Of a stretch of DNA of 64,000 bases, positions 43,341-52,424 are shown one piece after another (positions within the stretch are counted from its first letter, which is position 1; each line of letters opens with the position of its first letter). This DNA comes from an uncultured Psychroserpens sp. Lineage in GTDB: Bacteria > Bacteroidota > Bacteroidia > Flavobacteriales > Flavobacteriaceae. The notes beneath the pieces were generated by a model, which was not told the origin of the DNA, ran no database searches, and saw only the letters and a list, made by a program, of their open reading frames with translations. Location of the stretch: positions 248,001 through 312,000 of the forward strand of contig NZ_CANMRL010000005.1 in NCBI RefSeq assembly GCF_947500255.1, written 5' to 3'. A program made the position numbers and the translations under genes.

Positions 43341-43766
43341 TTATTCTATATCTGAACAACTGTTGATATCATACCCTTCTCTAAAATAAACACTATGTGT
43401 TTCGCCGTCATCATTAATCCATTTCAATACGTAATTGTCGCAAGTGAATTGCGGAGTTAATGTAGAGAAATTTCCAAAGTTAAGGTCTATGGTTACTTTG
43501 TCTCCTTCATAAAACCAATCTAAACCGACTAATTCTGGATTTTGTTGGTTAAATTCTTCGAGTGTTGGAAATGATCCATCAACACTATAAATATTAAAGC
43601 GTTTAGTATCCGTAAACTCATATCGAATAGTGCTTTCAAAACCCACTGGCACCCATCTACCAAGAATAGTTGCTTCAGGCGTGATTTGATTGTCATCAGA
43701 ATTATAATCATCTGATGAGCAGTTTAACATCGTTAATGCCAATAATAAAATTAGTATCTTTTTCAT
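43341..43766 (-). CDS. Lipocalin-like small lipoprotein
   Basis: From the ATG at 43766 the protein has 141 residues with a lipoprotein signal (MKKILILLLALTMLNCSSDD). The rest, from LGRWVPVGFE to YVLKWINDDGETHSVYFRE, has the strand pattern of small Bacteroidota lipocalin-like lipoproteins, in which a Gly-x-Trp opens the barrel. Function is unknown. A longer start with seven more residues exists but puts the basic n-region in the wrong place. A strong terminator follows. Confidence 0.78.
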   Translation of the reverse strand: MKKILILLLALTMLNCSSDDYNSDDNQITPEATILGRWVPVGFESTIRYEFTDTKRFNIYSVDGSFPTLEEFNQQNPELVGLDWFYEGDKVTIDLNFGNFSTLTPQFTCDNYVLKWINDDGETHSVYFREGYDINSCSDIE

Positions 43767-43878
43767 AATAGTTGTTGTTTGATTCATCTATATAACAACT
43801 TAAGTTTAACAACTCCTGAAAAAGTTTGCTTTTGCTCAAATATTTCTCACCAAAACAAAGGTTCAAAAGTATAAAAGC

Positions 43879-44337
43879 TTATGAGTTAAAATGTAACTTC
43901 ATGCCTTCATGAGATGCCACAAATCCTATTTTTTTATAAAATTCTAAGGCCTCTGGTCGTTTTTTATCAGTAGTTAATTGTAGTACATGAGCGTTTCGTT
44001 CTTTAGCTTTATTAATCGCCCATTTAAAAAGTTCGGTACCTAAACCTGTTCCTCTATAATCCTTTCGGATTCTTACCGCCTCAATCTGTGCTCTAATCCC
44101 TCCACAATAGGTAAGATATTGTATAAAAGACAATTGTAATGTGCCAATGATTTCTTCTTTATCATTTTCAATAACAGTTAGCATTTGGTTTTTATCTCTG
44201 CTTATATTTTCAAATGCGGTATAGTAAACACTAGGCAGTGGGCTTTGAAAATTTTCTCTTTTTTTGCCAAGATCATCATCGGCTATCATAGCTACAATAG
44301 CCGAAACATCATCTCTATTGGCTTCTCTAAAAATCAT
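43879..44337 (-). CDS. GNAT family N-acetyltransferase
   Basis: A 152-residue protein of standard GNAT size. Motif D/A contains EAVRIRKDYRGTGLGTELFKWAI, where RGTGLG is the acetyl-CoA pyrophosphate loop; motif B is ALEFYKKIGFVASHEGMKL. The acceptor is unknown. It begins 24 bp before the M13 peptidase gene in gene order (opposite end of the same minus-strand run), so cotranscription with the peptidase upstream is likely. Confidence 0.9.
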   Translation of the reverse strand: MIFREANRDDVSAIVAMIADDDLGKKRENFQSPLPSVYYTAFENISRDKNQMLTVIENDKEEIIGTLQLSFIQYLTYCGGIRAQIEAVRIRKDYRGTGLGTELFKWAINKAKERNAHVLQLTTDKKRPEALEFYKKIGFVASHEGMKLHFNS

Positions 44338-44361
44338 ATCTATCTGAATTGTTTGGGAAGC

Positions 44362-46392
44362 TTACCAAATCTTAATCCGCTCCTCTTCTGCCCTATAATT
44401 GGCTTCGCCTGGCTTCACATCAAAAGCCTCATAAAATGGAGTGAAGTTCATTAAAGGTCCGTTAACACGCCAAATTGGAGGTGAATGTGGGTCGTTGGCA
44501 ACATAATTACGTAAGTAGGCCTCACGCATCTTAACACGCCAAATATTAGCAATAGACAAAAAGAAGCGTTGATCTGGTGTATACCCTCCTATTTTTATTG
44601 TGTCTTGGCCTTGTTCTGTCATTTTAAAAGCATCATATGCAATAGCAATACCACCATTATCTGCAGTATTTTCGCCAACAGTTAAAGCTCCTTTTAAATG
44701 TACACTATCTAATACTGTAAATGCGTTGTATTGTTCAACAATTTGTTGCGTTTTAGCTTTAAATTTTGTGTAGTCTTCTTCAGTCCACCAATTTGATACA
44801 TTTCCGTTTTTATCAAATTGCGCACCTTGATCATCAAAGGCATGTGTAAATTCATGACCTATAACCATTCCTATTCCTCCATAATTTGCGGCATCATCAG
44901 CATACAAATCAAAATATGGTGCTTGTAAAATACCAGCAGGAAATACAATTTCATTGAGTGACGGATTATAATACGCTGTCACTGTAGATGGTGTTGTTCC
45001 CCATTGATCTCTATTAGGCGCTTTATTAAGTTGATTTAATTGATATTGATAGGCGTCCTGTCGTAATGCAACTACATTCTCAAAAAATTGATTGCGATCA
45101 ATAGATACGTCATAGGTACGCCAAACATCTGGATATCCTATTTTTTTATTAATAGCATAAAGTTTGTCTTTGGCCTTTACCTTAGTACTATCACTCATCC
45201 AATCTAAGTTATCAATACGTTTTTCTAGTACTTTTTGGAAATTATTGACTAATTCCAATGCTCGCTTTTTTGCATCTTCATTAAAATAACGCTTTACATA
45301 TAACTGTCCTAAAGCAAATCCAATTTGTCCGTCTACTCTGCGTACCATACGCTTTGCACGTGGTTGCTGTTCTGATTGTCCAGATAGTATTTTTGAATAT
45401 TCGAAAGATGCATCTTGAAAGGGCTGACTTAGAATATTATCATGAGACCCAATAGAATTTGCCTTTAAATAAAGCTTCCAATGGTCTAAAGACACAGATG
45501 ATAACATTGTATTTAAATTATCATAATAAGTTGGTTGAGCCACATCTACAGAATCGACTTTTGCTCCTAAAATATTTAATAGGTCAGTCCAATTAATGTT
45601 TTTATGGCTTTTGTTTAATTCTGAAACAGACATTTTGTTGTAGTTCGCTTTAACATCCCTTCTTTCAATTCTAGTTTTGTGTGATTCAGCTAATTGCTTC
45701 TCTATGTTGTAGACGGTTTCGGCATTTACTTTAGCATTAGCATCGCCAACTAACTCAAAAAGTGTTGTTAAATATGTTTTATAAGCCTCTTGAATTTGTT
45801 TTACTGAAGCATTATCTGAGAAATAATAATCACGGTCTGGTAAGCCCAGCCCAGTTTGTGCAAAGTGTAGTATATTTAGTGAGCTGTTTTCTTGATCGGG
45901 TGATACGTAAGGAGCCAACATAGAATAATCTCCAGACTTCAACTGTGTTGCAACAAAAGTTAGTATTCCTTCAATATCACTAATAGCATTAATGTTGTCT
46001 AAAATAGGTTGAATTGGTTTTAGTCCACGCTTGTTAATACTTATCGTGTCCATTCCTGAAGCGAAAAAATCACCTACTTTTTGTTCTATACTACCTACTG
46101 GGTGCTCCTTTTGAGATATCTCTTCCAAAATAGTCTTTAATAATTCCTGTTGTGGAATGTTTAAAAACCTATAAGCACCTACACCAATTTGATCATCTGC
46201 AATAACTGCGTTTTCAAACCACTTTTTGTTGACATGATTAAAAAAGTCATCTCCTGGCTTAATAGAAGAATCTATACCATCAAACACTACAGGCTTGATA
46301 ACTATATCAGTATTGGTATTGTCAGATGTTTTGTCGTTTTTGCAAGAAAAAAGTACGAGTAAAATCAATGAGAAGTAACGAAGCGTTTTCAT
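44362..46392 (-). CDS. M13 family (neprilysin/PepO-like) metallopeptidase, lipoprotein
   Basis: The 676-residue protein from the ATG at 46392 starts with a lipoprotein signal (LRYFSLILLVLFSC). It is an M13 zinc peptidase of normal length: substrate-binding NAYYN-like segment (TAYYNPSLNEIVFPAGIL), the zinc motif GHEFTHAFDDQG, the second motif GENTADNGG with the Glu ligand and Asp, and the closing CxxW-type end replaced by EERIKIW. Members cut small peptides outside the cytoplasm. Earlier residues read only from a TTG. It lies downstream of the CHAT/nuclease operon on the same strand, 67 bp away. Confidence 0.92.
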   Translation of the reverse strand: MKTLRYFSLILLVLFSCKNDKTSDNTNTDIVIKPVVFDGIDSSIKPGDDFFNHVNKKWFENAVIADDQIGVGAYRFLNIPQQELLKTILEEISQKEHPVGSIEQKVGDFFASGMDTISINKRGLKPIQPILDNINAISDIEGILTFVATQLKSGDYSMLAPYVSPDQENSSLNILHFAQTGLGLPDRDYYFSDNASVKQIQEAYKTYLTTLFELVGDANAKVNAETVYNIEKQLAESHKTRIERRDVKANYNKMSVSELNKSHKNINWTDLLNILGAKVDSVDVAQPTYYDNLNTMLSSVSLDHWKLYLKANSIGSHDNILSQPFQDASFEYSKILSGQSEQQPRAKRMVRRVDGQIGFALGQLYVKRYFNEDAKKRALELVNNFQKVLEKRIDNLDWMSDSTKVKAKDKLYAINKKIGYPDVWRTYDVSIDRNQFFENVVALRQDAYQYQLNQLNKAPNRDQWGTTPSTVTAYYNPSLNEIVFPAGILQAPYFDLYADDAANYGGIGMVIGHEFTHAFDDQGAQFDKNGNVSNWWTEEDYTKFKAKTQQIVEQYNAFTVLDSVHLKGALTVGENTADNGGIAIAYDAFKMTEQGQDTIKIGGYTPDQRFFLSIANIWRVKMREAYLRNYVANDPHSPPIWRVNGPLMNFTPFYEAFDVKPGEANYRAEEERIKIW

Positions 46393-46459
46393 AGAAAGTG
46401 ATATTTGTTTTCCCAAAGATATACATTTCTAATCGCGCATGATCATCTTTAATATTTCG

Positions 46460-47533
46460 TTAATATTTTTTTGTTGTTCTCGGTTGTTGCTGCTGCTTTG
46501 TAATAATTCTTGATCTCGAATCTGAATTTGGATCTCCATTATAGTGTATAATGAACATGTTGTTTTTATCTTTTTCAGAAACACCATATCCAGTGCCCAA
46601 TGCAGTACTAAAGTTAACTTTTGTGGCTTCAGACAATTGTTTTGCAATTTGTTGTGCTTTATTGCTATTGCTCTGAGTGTAATATAAAACCGTAGGTTTA
46701 TTTGAAAAAAATGACATTTTTTCTTCCCAATCTGGAAAAACCGTCAATTTAAAACCACTTTTGCCAATAAGATATTCAATACGCTTTTTAATTCTTTCAT
46801 CTGGTTTGTAGGAATACAATCTTATTTGCCAATCATTATTTTTAACATCTTCGACTTTCGTTGATTCAAATTCTATTTGCACAGTAATTTTCTTCCAGTC
46901 GTATCCTTTTTTGCTTTTAAAAGGCTTGACGCTTACAATATTAATTCCATTTTTCTTTAAACGTAATGCCAATTCTTCTGCGTATTGTTTTTTAACTAAA
47001 TCACCATAATATATAGTATTTACTTTATTTCTATCTGCTACATTTATAACGGAGTCAAAAATGTAATGAGGAGATTCTATTCCTCTAATTACTTTTTCTA
47101 CAACGTCGCCATCTAATTTCCTTTTATAGTATCGAATGGCAACAGTGTCTGATGCGAATTTTTTAATTATATTAACTCTAGTTTCAATAGAATCTACAGA
47201 TTTCAAGATTTGAGTATTAGTTGTAGATTTCCGTATTTCATTCAATTGTTCCTTTACTTCATTTGCACTATATACAGCATACTTCTGTATAGAATCTACT
47301 TGTTGTTCGGCTATTAGGGCTCTTAATTCTTCATTTTTCTTTTCTAATGCTTTTATTTCTAGTTCTTGCTTGGTGTTAGCGATCTGTCTGTTTTTTTCTG
47401 CTTGGATATGAGCACTATAAAAATAGAAGCTGGCCAATCCAAGTAGAATAACTAAACCCACTAATAAATTTATTTTATTAGATTTCTTATTACGTTCTTC
47501 AATTTCTTTGATTCGTTCTTCTATTTTATCCAT
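46460..47533 (-). CDS. Membrane coiled-coil protein with two LytR-C-like modules (CHAT operon)
   Basis: The 357-residue protein has a charged N-terminus (KIEERIKEIEERNKKSNK), one membrane helix (about 22-40), a coiled coil (about 43-80, IANTKQELEIKALEKKNEEL) and a C-terminal half with two modules of the LytR-C/SPOR-like kind: VNTIYYGDLVKKQYAEELALRLKKNG (about 172) and PTVLYYTQSNSNKAQQIAKQLSE (about 290). The tail is Gln/Thr/Lys-rich. It is the third gene of the operon, overlapping the CHAT gene by 13 bp. It could be the sensor, scaffold or protease substrate of the CHAT protein. I do not recognise a family for the whole. Confidence 0.7.
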   Translation of the reverse strand: MDKIEERIKEIEERNKKSNKINLLVGLVILLGLASFYFYSAHIQAEKNRQIANTKQELEIKALEKKNEELRALIAEQQVDSIQKYAVYSANEVKEQLNEIRKSTTNTQILKSVDSIETRVNIIKKFASDTVAIRYYKRKLDGDVVEKVIRGIESPHYIFDSVINVADRNKVNTIYYGDLVKKQYAEELALRLKKNGINIVSVKPFKSKKGYDWKKITVQIEFESTKVEDVKNNDWQIRLYSYKPDERIKKRIEYLIGKSGFKLTVFPDWEEKMSFFSNKPTVLYYTQSNSNKAQQIAKQLSEATKVNFSTALGTGYGVSEKDKNNMFIIHYNGDPNSDSRSRIITKQQQQPRTTKKY

Positions 47534-48483
47534 CGCTTTAGTTTTAGTTCTCTTATCTTAAAAAACTGCTTGTTGAATGTTTCTATTTCACTATCTGTTA
47601 ATTGTGGTCGTTCAAGAAATTGAAGACGTCTTATGCCCATTTCTGCAATAGCATTAATACACTCTTTTTCTGTCATTCGCCAACGAAATGGAAAGAAAAT
47701 AATACTTGTAGGACCAGCGCTACTAACAGTAGTTAGAAATTTGCCTTGATCATATATAATTGAAAAAATGGTCCCAATAACAGCAATAGTGCCAAGAACA
47801 ATCATCCAAATGGTAAACTCTTTAATGTTTTGTTTGCTTTCTGTTTTAGCATTTTCAATTTCTGCCTCAGATATGAGTCTCAATTTAGATTCTCCCAATT
47901 TATCATCATCATCTTTTTTTATGAGATGTTCTGATGCTAAAAGTTTTGGAATTAAATCTTCATCATAATCGTCCATTCTTACAATACTTTTGGCTGTATT
48001 AAAGGACTCTTCAACCGATTTTCCATTGAAATGGGATGTGTAAAATGCTTTGGCAAATTTAACAGCCGTATCATTCGGAATTTCATCGCGCATTCCAATT
48101 ATATGTGCATGTTGTTTTTCTAATGTATCTATCCCGTTCAAACTAAAGCAAGCGTTAAGAAATACGCATGTCACATGAGCTTTGTAATTATTTAAATAGT
48201 CACAAAATTCTAAGACATTAATTTCTTTTTTATAGCCTTCACTATCATTAAAAAAAAGCACACCTTCTTTATTTCCATGACCAGAAATGTGCAAAATATT
48301 GGGCTTGATTTGTTCTAAGTCTCGATGTAAATCCTCTATTGTAACTGCGTCTCTAGTATGAAATTCGAAATCACCTCTATTTGTACTTGCCTGCAGCGCA
48401 TTCCGAATCTCTTTCTCTTCGTTTCCGAGTCTGAGATTCTTTGTTCCTATAGGATTAACTTTTATGAATAATATCTTTATCAC
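47521..48483 (-). CDS. Membrane-anchored CHAT (caspase-like) protease
   Basis: The 320-residue protein has a CHAT domain at residues 1-185: strand KILFIKVNP, the catalytic His in HISGHG (His69), the catalytic Cys in FLNACFS (Cys112), and the C-terminal signature HIIGMRDEIPNDTAVKFAKAFY with FNGKSVEESFNTA. After an acidic linker (HLIKKDDDDK) comes one membrane helix (about 224-244) and a ~75-residue cytosolic tail (EKECINAIAEMGIRRLQFLE). CHAT proteases act in several bacterial immune or cell-death systems. The start is GTG (48483), 8 bp after the nuclease stop. No sensor domain is fused, so activation must come from a partner. Confidence 0.85.
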   Translation of the reverse strand: MIKILFIKVNPIGTKNLRLGNEEKEIRNALQASTNRGDFEFHTRDAVTIEDLHRDLEQIKPNILHISGHGNKEGVLFFNDSEGYKKEINVLEFCDYLNNYKAHVTCVFLNACFSLNGIDTLEKQHAHIIGMRDEIPNDTAVKFAKAFYTSHFNGKSVEESFNTAKSIVRMDDYDEDLIPKLLASEHLIKKDDDDKLGESKLRLISEAEIENAKTESKQNIKEFTIWMIVLGTIAVIGTIFSIIYDQGKFLTTVSSAGPTSIIFFPFRWRMTEKECINAIAEMGIRRLQFLERPQLTDSEIETFNKQFFKIRELKLKRWIK

Positions 48484-48491
48484 AAAAAAAA

Positions 48492-49421
48492 TTATAACGT
48501 TATATTAATACTAACTTTTTCAATACTTAAGCTGTCTTCTGAACGTACATCTACACCAGACAATATGAGTTCTTCAGGTGTTTCGCCCAAAAAATTCTCA
48601 TTTGCCTTCTGAAATGAAAGACCAGAAGTTTTCTCGATAAATTCTACTCTTACTTGATACGTTTCAGCATCTTTAAAAGTCATGAACAAATCACTTTCTG
48701 GCTTTGCCTCAGCACGAACTGAAGGTTTGACAATTCGTCGTTTTTCTAATAGATGTTTCTGACTGGTTATAAACCCTGTTCTATGTAAGGCACCATTCAT
48801 TTTATAATAGACCACTTTCCAAAATACATATGGAATTTGTATGATATTATCTTTTACTTTAGTTACAAAATCTGGATCATCTTCAAAAAAAACAGGTCCA
48901 GTAAATACATTAATTTTAATGTTATTTTCTACGGTTTGATGATGTAAAATATAATCTTCAATCCTTCTCCAAACCCCTCTGTTAAGTCGATCTACCTGAG
49001 GCATTGCATTAGTAAAATAAAAAGTCGATTCGGCTGCTTCAATGGCTTTGTTGCGATTTGTTGCCCATTGTACATCTTCTCGTTTCGTAAGATGACCCTT
49101 ATCAAAATCACTTTTATCTGCTCCGTAGAGTTCTTGTCCTAATTGAGTTTCTTTTGGAATTCGTTCATCTTTTTTCCATTTATCACCTTTTCCTGAGAAA
49201 AGTTCATCTCTATTAATTTTTTTAAAAAGATCGCCATGAATATTACAAGCAGTGAAATAAGGGAACTTTCGTAAAGGATTGTGTAGCACACTATAGTTAA
49301 GATAATCAAGGTAGTATTCTGATATATCGAAACCATTATCTTCTATTTTTTCAATTTCTACGGAAGAAATTTCGGGAATTGAAACCTCAAAATCATCCAT
49401 AAAAGAACGCATATAACTCAT
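48492..49421 (-). CDS. DNA/RNA non-specific endonuclease (NUC1 family), CHAT operon
   Basis: The 309-residue protein contains the beta-beta-alpha-Me active site: DKGH at 107-110 (general base His110; the usual form is DRGH) and FTNAMPQVDRLNRGVW (metal ligand Asn138, with Gln142, Asn147 and Trp151 conserved). It has no signal peptide or membrane helix, unlike most secreted NucA/Serratia enzymes, so it would act inside the cell. Residues 1-75 form an extra N-terminal region and the last ~70 (from YQVRVEFIEK) another extension with a SGLSF...GETPEE segment, either of which could hold an inhibitory or cleavable part. It is the first gene of the operon. Confidence 0.85.
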   Translation of the reverse strand: MSYMRSFMDDFEVSIPEISSVEIEKIEDNGFDISEYYLDYLNYSVLHNPLRKFPYFTACNIHGDLFKKINRDELFSGKGDKWKKDERIPKETQLGQELYGADKSDFDKGHLTKREDVQWATNRNKAIEAAESTFYFTNAMPQVDRLNRGVWRRIEDYILHHQTVENNIKINVFTGPVFFEDDPDFVTKVKDNIIQIPYVFWKVVYYKMNGALHRTGFITSQKHLLEKRRIVKPSVRAEAKPESDLFMTFKDAETYQVRVEFIEKTSGLSFQKANENFLGETPEELILSGVDVRSEDSLSIEKVSINITL

Positions 49422-49609
49422 TGTTTCACAATTTTATATGTTCTTATTAGGGAGATCTACACTAAGATAGTAAAATATATTGAATTGATAATGAATTAAG
49501 TAAGATTATGATCTATTCTAATCCTTCTATAGTTTTCAATAATAAAAATTAGTTACGCATATATAACAATGTTAGCCTAATGTTAATCAATTAAGACAAT
49601 TGAAATTTA

Positions 49610-50296
49610 TTAACCAAGCCCCTTCACTGGACAGGCTCCAGCTTTAGGAATTTTACTTTTTACTGGAGGATCAGGATAATACTGCATCGTTTGTTGAATT
49701 TTAATAGCACTAGCTTCTCCTGCAATTAACTTGACTAAATATAGAGCTTCATCTAGTCCCGACGAAATGCCTCCACCTGTCACTCTATTTCCGCTTTTAA
49801 GATAACGTAGATTATCTTTAACTACAGTCACTTCTGGGTAACGGCCAAAACAATTAACAAATTTCCAATGTGTTGTGATTTTATGACCATTTAACAACCC
49901 TGTATTTGCCAAAAGAATAGCCCCTTCACATACAGAACATACCCATTCGGCATTAGAACCTGCTTTTTTTACAAATGCTGTATAAGGAGACTTTGGGTCT
50001 GAGATGATTTTGGCTAAGGTCTCTGGTCTTCCTCCTGGAACCCATATCAAATTTGGGTTTAAAGCAATATCATCTGTGAAAGTAGCTTCTATTGTAATCT
50101 TTAATCCATTGTTAGTTGTAAAAGTTCCTTCATGCTCACCAACAAATAATATTGTGACATCTCTATGAAATGATTTGTCAAATGCAAGCCAACCAAATAT
50201 TTCTCTTGGTGCTGCAATATCCATCAAATCAACGCCATCATATATAGGAATAACAATAGTAAAAGGCACCTGAGGTCGTTTTGTTTTAGTTTCCAT
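49610..50296 (-). CDS. DJ-1/PfpI family protein (isonitrile hydratase-like)
   Basis: The 228-residue protein is a single DJ-1/PfpI domain with the start IPIYDGVDLMDIAAPREIFGW, which is typical of the isonitrile hydratase/AraC-N-terminal branch. The nucleophile is Cys in CSVCEGAILLA and the region THWKFV supplies the conserved His. The reaction in this organism is unknown. It is the last gene of the tyrosinase operon, 15 bp after the membrane protein. The C-terminus ends in an unusual KAGACPVKGLG. Confidence 0.82.
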   Translation of the reverse strand: METKTKRPQVPFTIVIPIYDGVDLMDIAAPREIFGWLAFDKSFHRDVTILFVGEHEGTFTTNNGLKITIEATFTDDIALNPNLIWVPGGRPETLAKIISDPKSPYTAFVKKAGSNAEWVCSVCEGAILLANTGLLNGHKITTHWKFVNCFGRYPEVTVVKDNLRYLKSGNRVTGGGISSGLDEALYLVKLIAGEASAIKIQQTMQYYPDPPVKSKIPKAGACPVKGLG

Positions 50297-50311
50297 GTTG
50301 TTGTCTATGAT

Positions 50312-50779
50312 TTAAGTTGTGGCTGCAAAAGGATGTTTAAATAACTTGATGATTTTTTGAATACTGTTGCTAGAGAGATTACTCAATACAATTAACCCTA
50401 AAACAACATATAGCCACCAATTTTCAGTAAAATTCAAACCATAAGAAATCATCAAAATAACCATTCCCAAGCCATATAGGACTAAACTCGACCACGATTT
50501 ATTTAAATAGTGTTTCCGCATTAAAAAAAAGCTTCCAACTAAAAATATTCCAAGAACAATATAACTCCAATTAGAATTAAAACTTATTTGTTCTAAGCCT
50601 AGAAAGCTAAATAAAGAGGCATAAGCAGCCCAGCAAATTGGACATTTTGGAAATAAAAACAATACAACTGCAGTCACTACATTTAGAATGCTCGTTTTCT
50701 TTCCACTCTTATTTAATAATCGTTTAGGAGGATGGTGCTTACTACAAGAACAGGCTGTTTTTTTTGTGTTTTCCATCAT
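50312..50779 (-). CDS. Cysteine-rich four-helix membrane protein
   Basis: The 155-residue protein has a short Cys/His-rich N-terminus (KTACSCSKHHPPKRL) that could bind a metal, then about four membrane helices (near 32-60, 70-88, 95-112 and 119-135). The first helix holds FPKCPICWAAYAS, a CxxC pair at the membrane entrance that suggests metal or thiol exchange. I recall similar PKCPxCWAAY helices in uncharacterised membrane proteins but no function. Its ATG overlaps the stop of the cytochrome-like gene (ATGA). In this tyrosinase operon a copper-handling role is an attractive but unproven idea. Confidence 0.7.
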   Translation of the reverse strand: MMENTKKTACSCSKHHPPKRLLNKSGKKTSILNVVTAVVLFLFPKCPICWAAYASLFSFLGLEQISFNSNWSYIVLGIFLVGSFFLMRKHYLNKSWSSLVLYGLGMVILMISYGLNFTENWWLYVVLGLIVLSNLSSNSIQKIIKLFKHPFAATT

Positions 50780-52374
50780 TCCTGTTTTTCTTGTGATGGT
50801 TTCTTTTGATCTCTATCCCATTGTGCAGTTTTGAGCAACCAGCTAAAGTCTCCTGATAACTGTGATCCAATTCCTAATGTCATTTTACCGTTTTGTGATG
50901 TGTATGAATTAAAGAGATATGCGCTAGAGTGACAACCAATACAACTTTCAGTACCAAAAATGGTAATATTTGATTGAGAGTTTTCCATAAGTCCAGCTAT
51001 TTGATTACCGCCTTGAAAAAAAGTTTCCATAGAGATATTTGTTAGGAATGCCAAATTTGGTTTACCTCCTGGCTTGTTAACAACACTTTCTGGTATGTAA
51101 TATAAACTGTCTGTGCTTATACCTGGTTTTGCATTTTGATCTAAAGGATATTGCGTATCAATTAACTGATAATATTGCCATACACTACCTTGCTGTTTGA
51201 AATACTCTTGCATTAAGGTGTTGATTCGCTTTACACGTACGGGAATATCTACCATGCGTTTAGATTGTGTTTTCATTTGAGCACTATCAGTATAATAATT
51301 CAAAGTATCACCTGTTACGTTCCAATAATTACCATGCTCAGTAGTGTGATATGAATATGTGTTTTTATTATTACTAACATCTACATTTACAGGGCATATC
51401 TCGCAATTAGGATTAGTGAGTGTTGGATGAATTACCTTAATCTCCCCATCGACTTCAGTCGTATTTTGATCTAGATTATCAATATGTTCGAATGTAGACC
51501 ATACCCATTGTTTTCCTGTTGGAGTTTTTTGACTTATATGAAAACCAATTAATCCGAGGAGTGCTTTTTCTGGTTTTTTAGTTGATTCATTAATGATATA
51601 ACCTTCATCTTTAAAATACCGTTCCTTATAATCGGTGTCTTCTAAAATTTTCCAAGCCAATTTAATTTCAACAGCACCTAATTGTTGTTTTTCAAAATCT
51701 CCTTTAGGAAAATTTGCGTTTACATTAGTTTTTGAAAACTCTAATTGGCCATTAATATTATAAAGCTTATTCTCTACCACGTAGTCAAATTCCTCTTTGT
51801 TCATTAGGACTTCGTAAACCACCACATTGCCATTTTGATCAAATAATTTTCCTGCAAAAGCCTGATCGGTTTCATTTGCAATATTATTGTTACCTGTATG
51901 CGTTGGTGTTGTACTATTCAATATGATTCTTGAATCATTATCGTTCAATACATTTGTTTGAAGTCCTAAACCACTATCGGTTCGTGGACTATCCCATGGT
52001 TCAGGTGTTTTACCATCAAAGCGGTAGACCTGAAAGGCCTCTTTCCATGTTAACCAAGTTGGTGTGCCTTCATCAGTGAAATTTTCACGAGCTTCACCGT
52101 TTTCATTTAGTGGCCAGTTTATAGCAATAAGAGCTTGCCAACTGTACATATTAAAAAGTTCATTAAGTTGGTAAATATCGCCTGCATCTTTAAGTTCTTT
52201 TTGCAAGACAGGGTTTACATCAACAGGTATGTTAGAACTAAACTCTAGAGGAGCTTGAACTGCGACATAACTACTCGTTTTGTTTTGTTCACAAGACAAA
52301 CCAAGTATTAGTATGGACAAAACAATTGCTTTTATGGGATGTCCCATAAATAGACGTGATCTATTAGATTTCAT
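50776..52374 (-). CDS. Mono-haem cytochrome-like lipoprotein of the tyrosinase operon
   Basis: The 532-residue protein starts with a lipoprotein signal (IKAIVLSILILGLSC, Cys near residue 29). Near the C-terminus it has a single haem-c site CIGCH (in GTESCIGCHSSAYLF), followed by MTLGIGSQLSGDFSW, where the Met is a possible axial ligand. The large N-terminal part (ALIAINWPLNENGEA, WKEAFQVYRFDG, KILEDTDYKERYF) belongs to a little-studied family. It would pass electrons in the periplasm. It starts 50 bp after the tyrosinase stop and overlaps the next gene by 4 bp; the tyrosinase is its likely redox partner. Confidence 0.78.
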   Translation of the reverse strand: MKSNRSRLFMGHPIKAIVLSILILGLSCEQNKTSSYVAVQAPLEFSSNIPVDVNPVLQKELKDAGDIYQLNELFNMYSWQALIAINWPLNENGEARENFTDEGTPTWLTWKEAFQVYRFDGKTPEPWDSPRTDSGLGLQTNVLNDNDSRIILNSTTPTHTGNNNIANETDQAFAGKLFDQNGNVVVYEVLMNKEEFDYVVENKLYNINGQLEFSKTNVNANFPKGDFEKQQLGAVEIKLAWKILEDTDYKERYFKDEGYIINESTKKPEKALLGLIGFHISQKTPTGKQWVWSTFEHIDNLDQNTTEVDGEIKVIHPTLTNPNCEICPVNVDVSNNKNTYSYHTTEHGNYWNVTGDTLNYYTDSAQMKTQSKRMVDIPVRVKRINTLMQEYFKQQGSVWQYYQLIDTQYPLDQNAKPGISTDSLYYIPESVVNKPGGKPNLAFLTNISMETFFQGGNQIAGLMENSQSNITIFGTESCIGCHSSAYLFNSYTSQNGKMTLGIGSQLSGDFSWLLKTAQWDRDQKKPSQEKQE

Positions 52375-52424
52375 AAAGATTATATTTTGATGTTAGTTTG
52401 CTAGGAAAATCAGAATGATTATAC

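Noticed and set aside
46460-47533. SPOR-domain cell-division protein
   Set aside because: The modules look more like LytR-C than SPOR, and the operon context is not that of division genes.
48492-49421. Secreted nuclease for DNA scavenging
   Set aside because: No signal peptide is present and it is cotranscribed with a CHAT protease, so an intracellular role is more likely.
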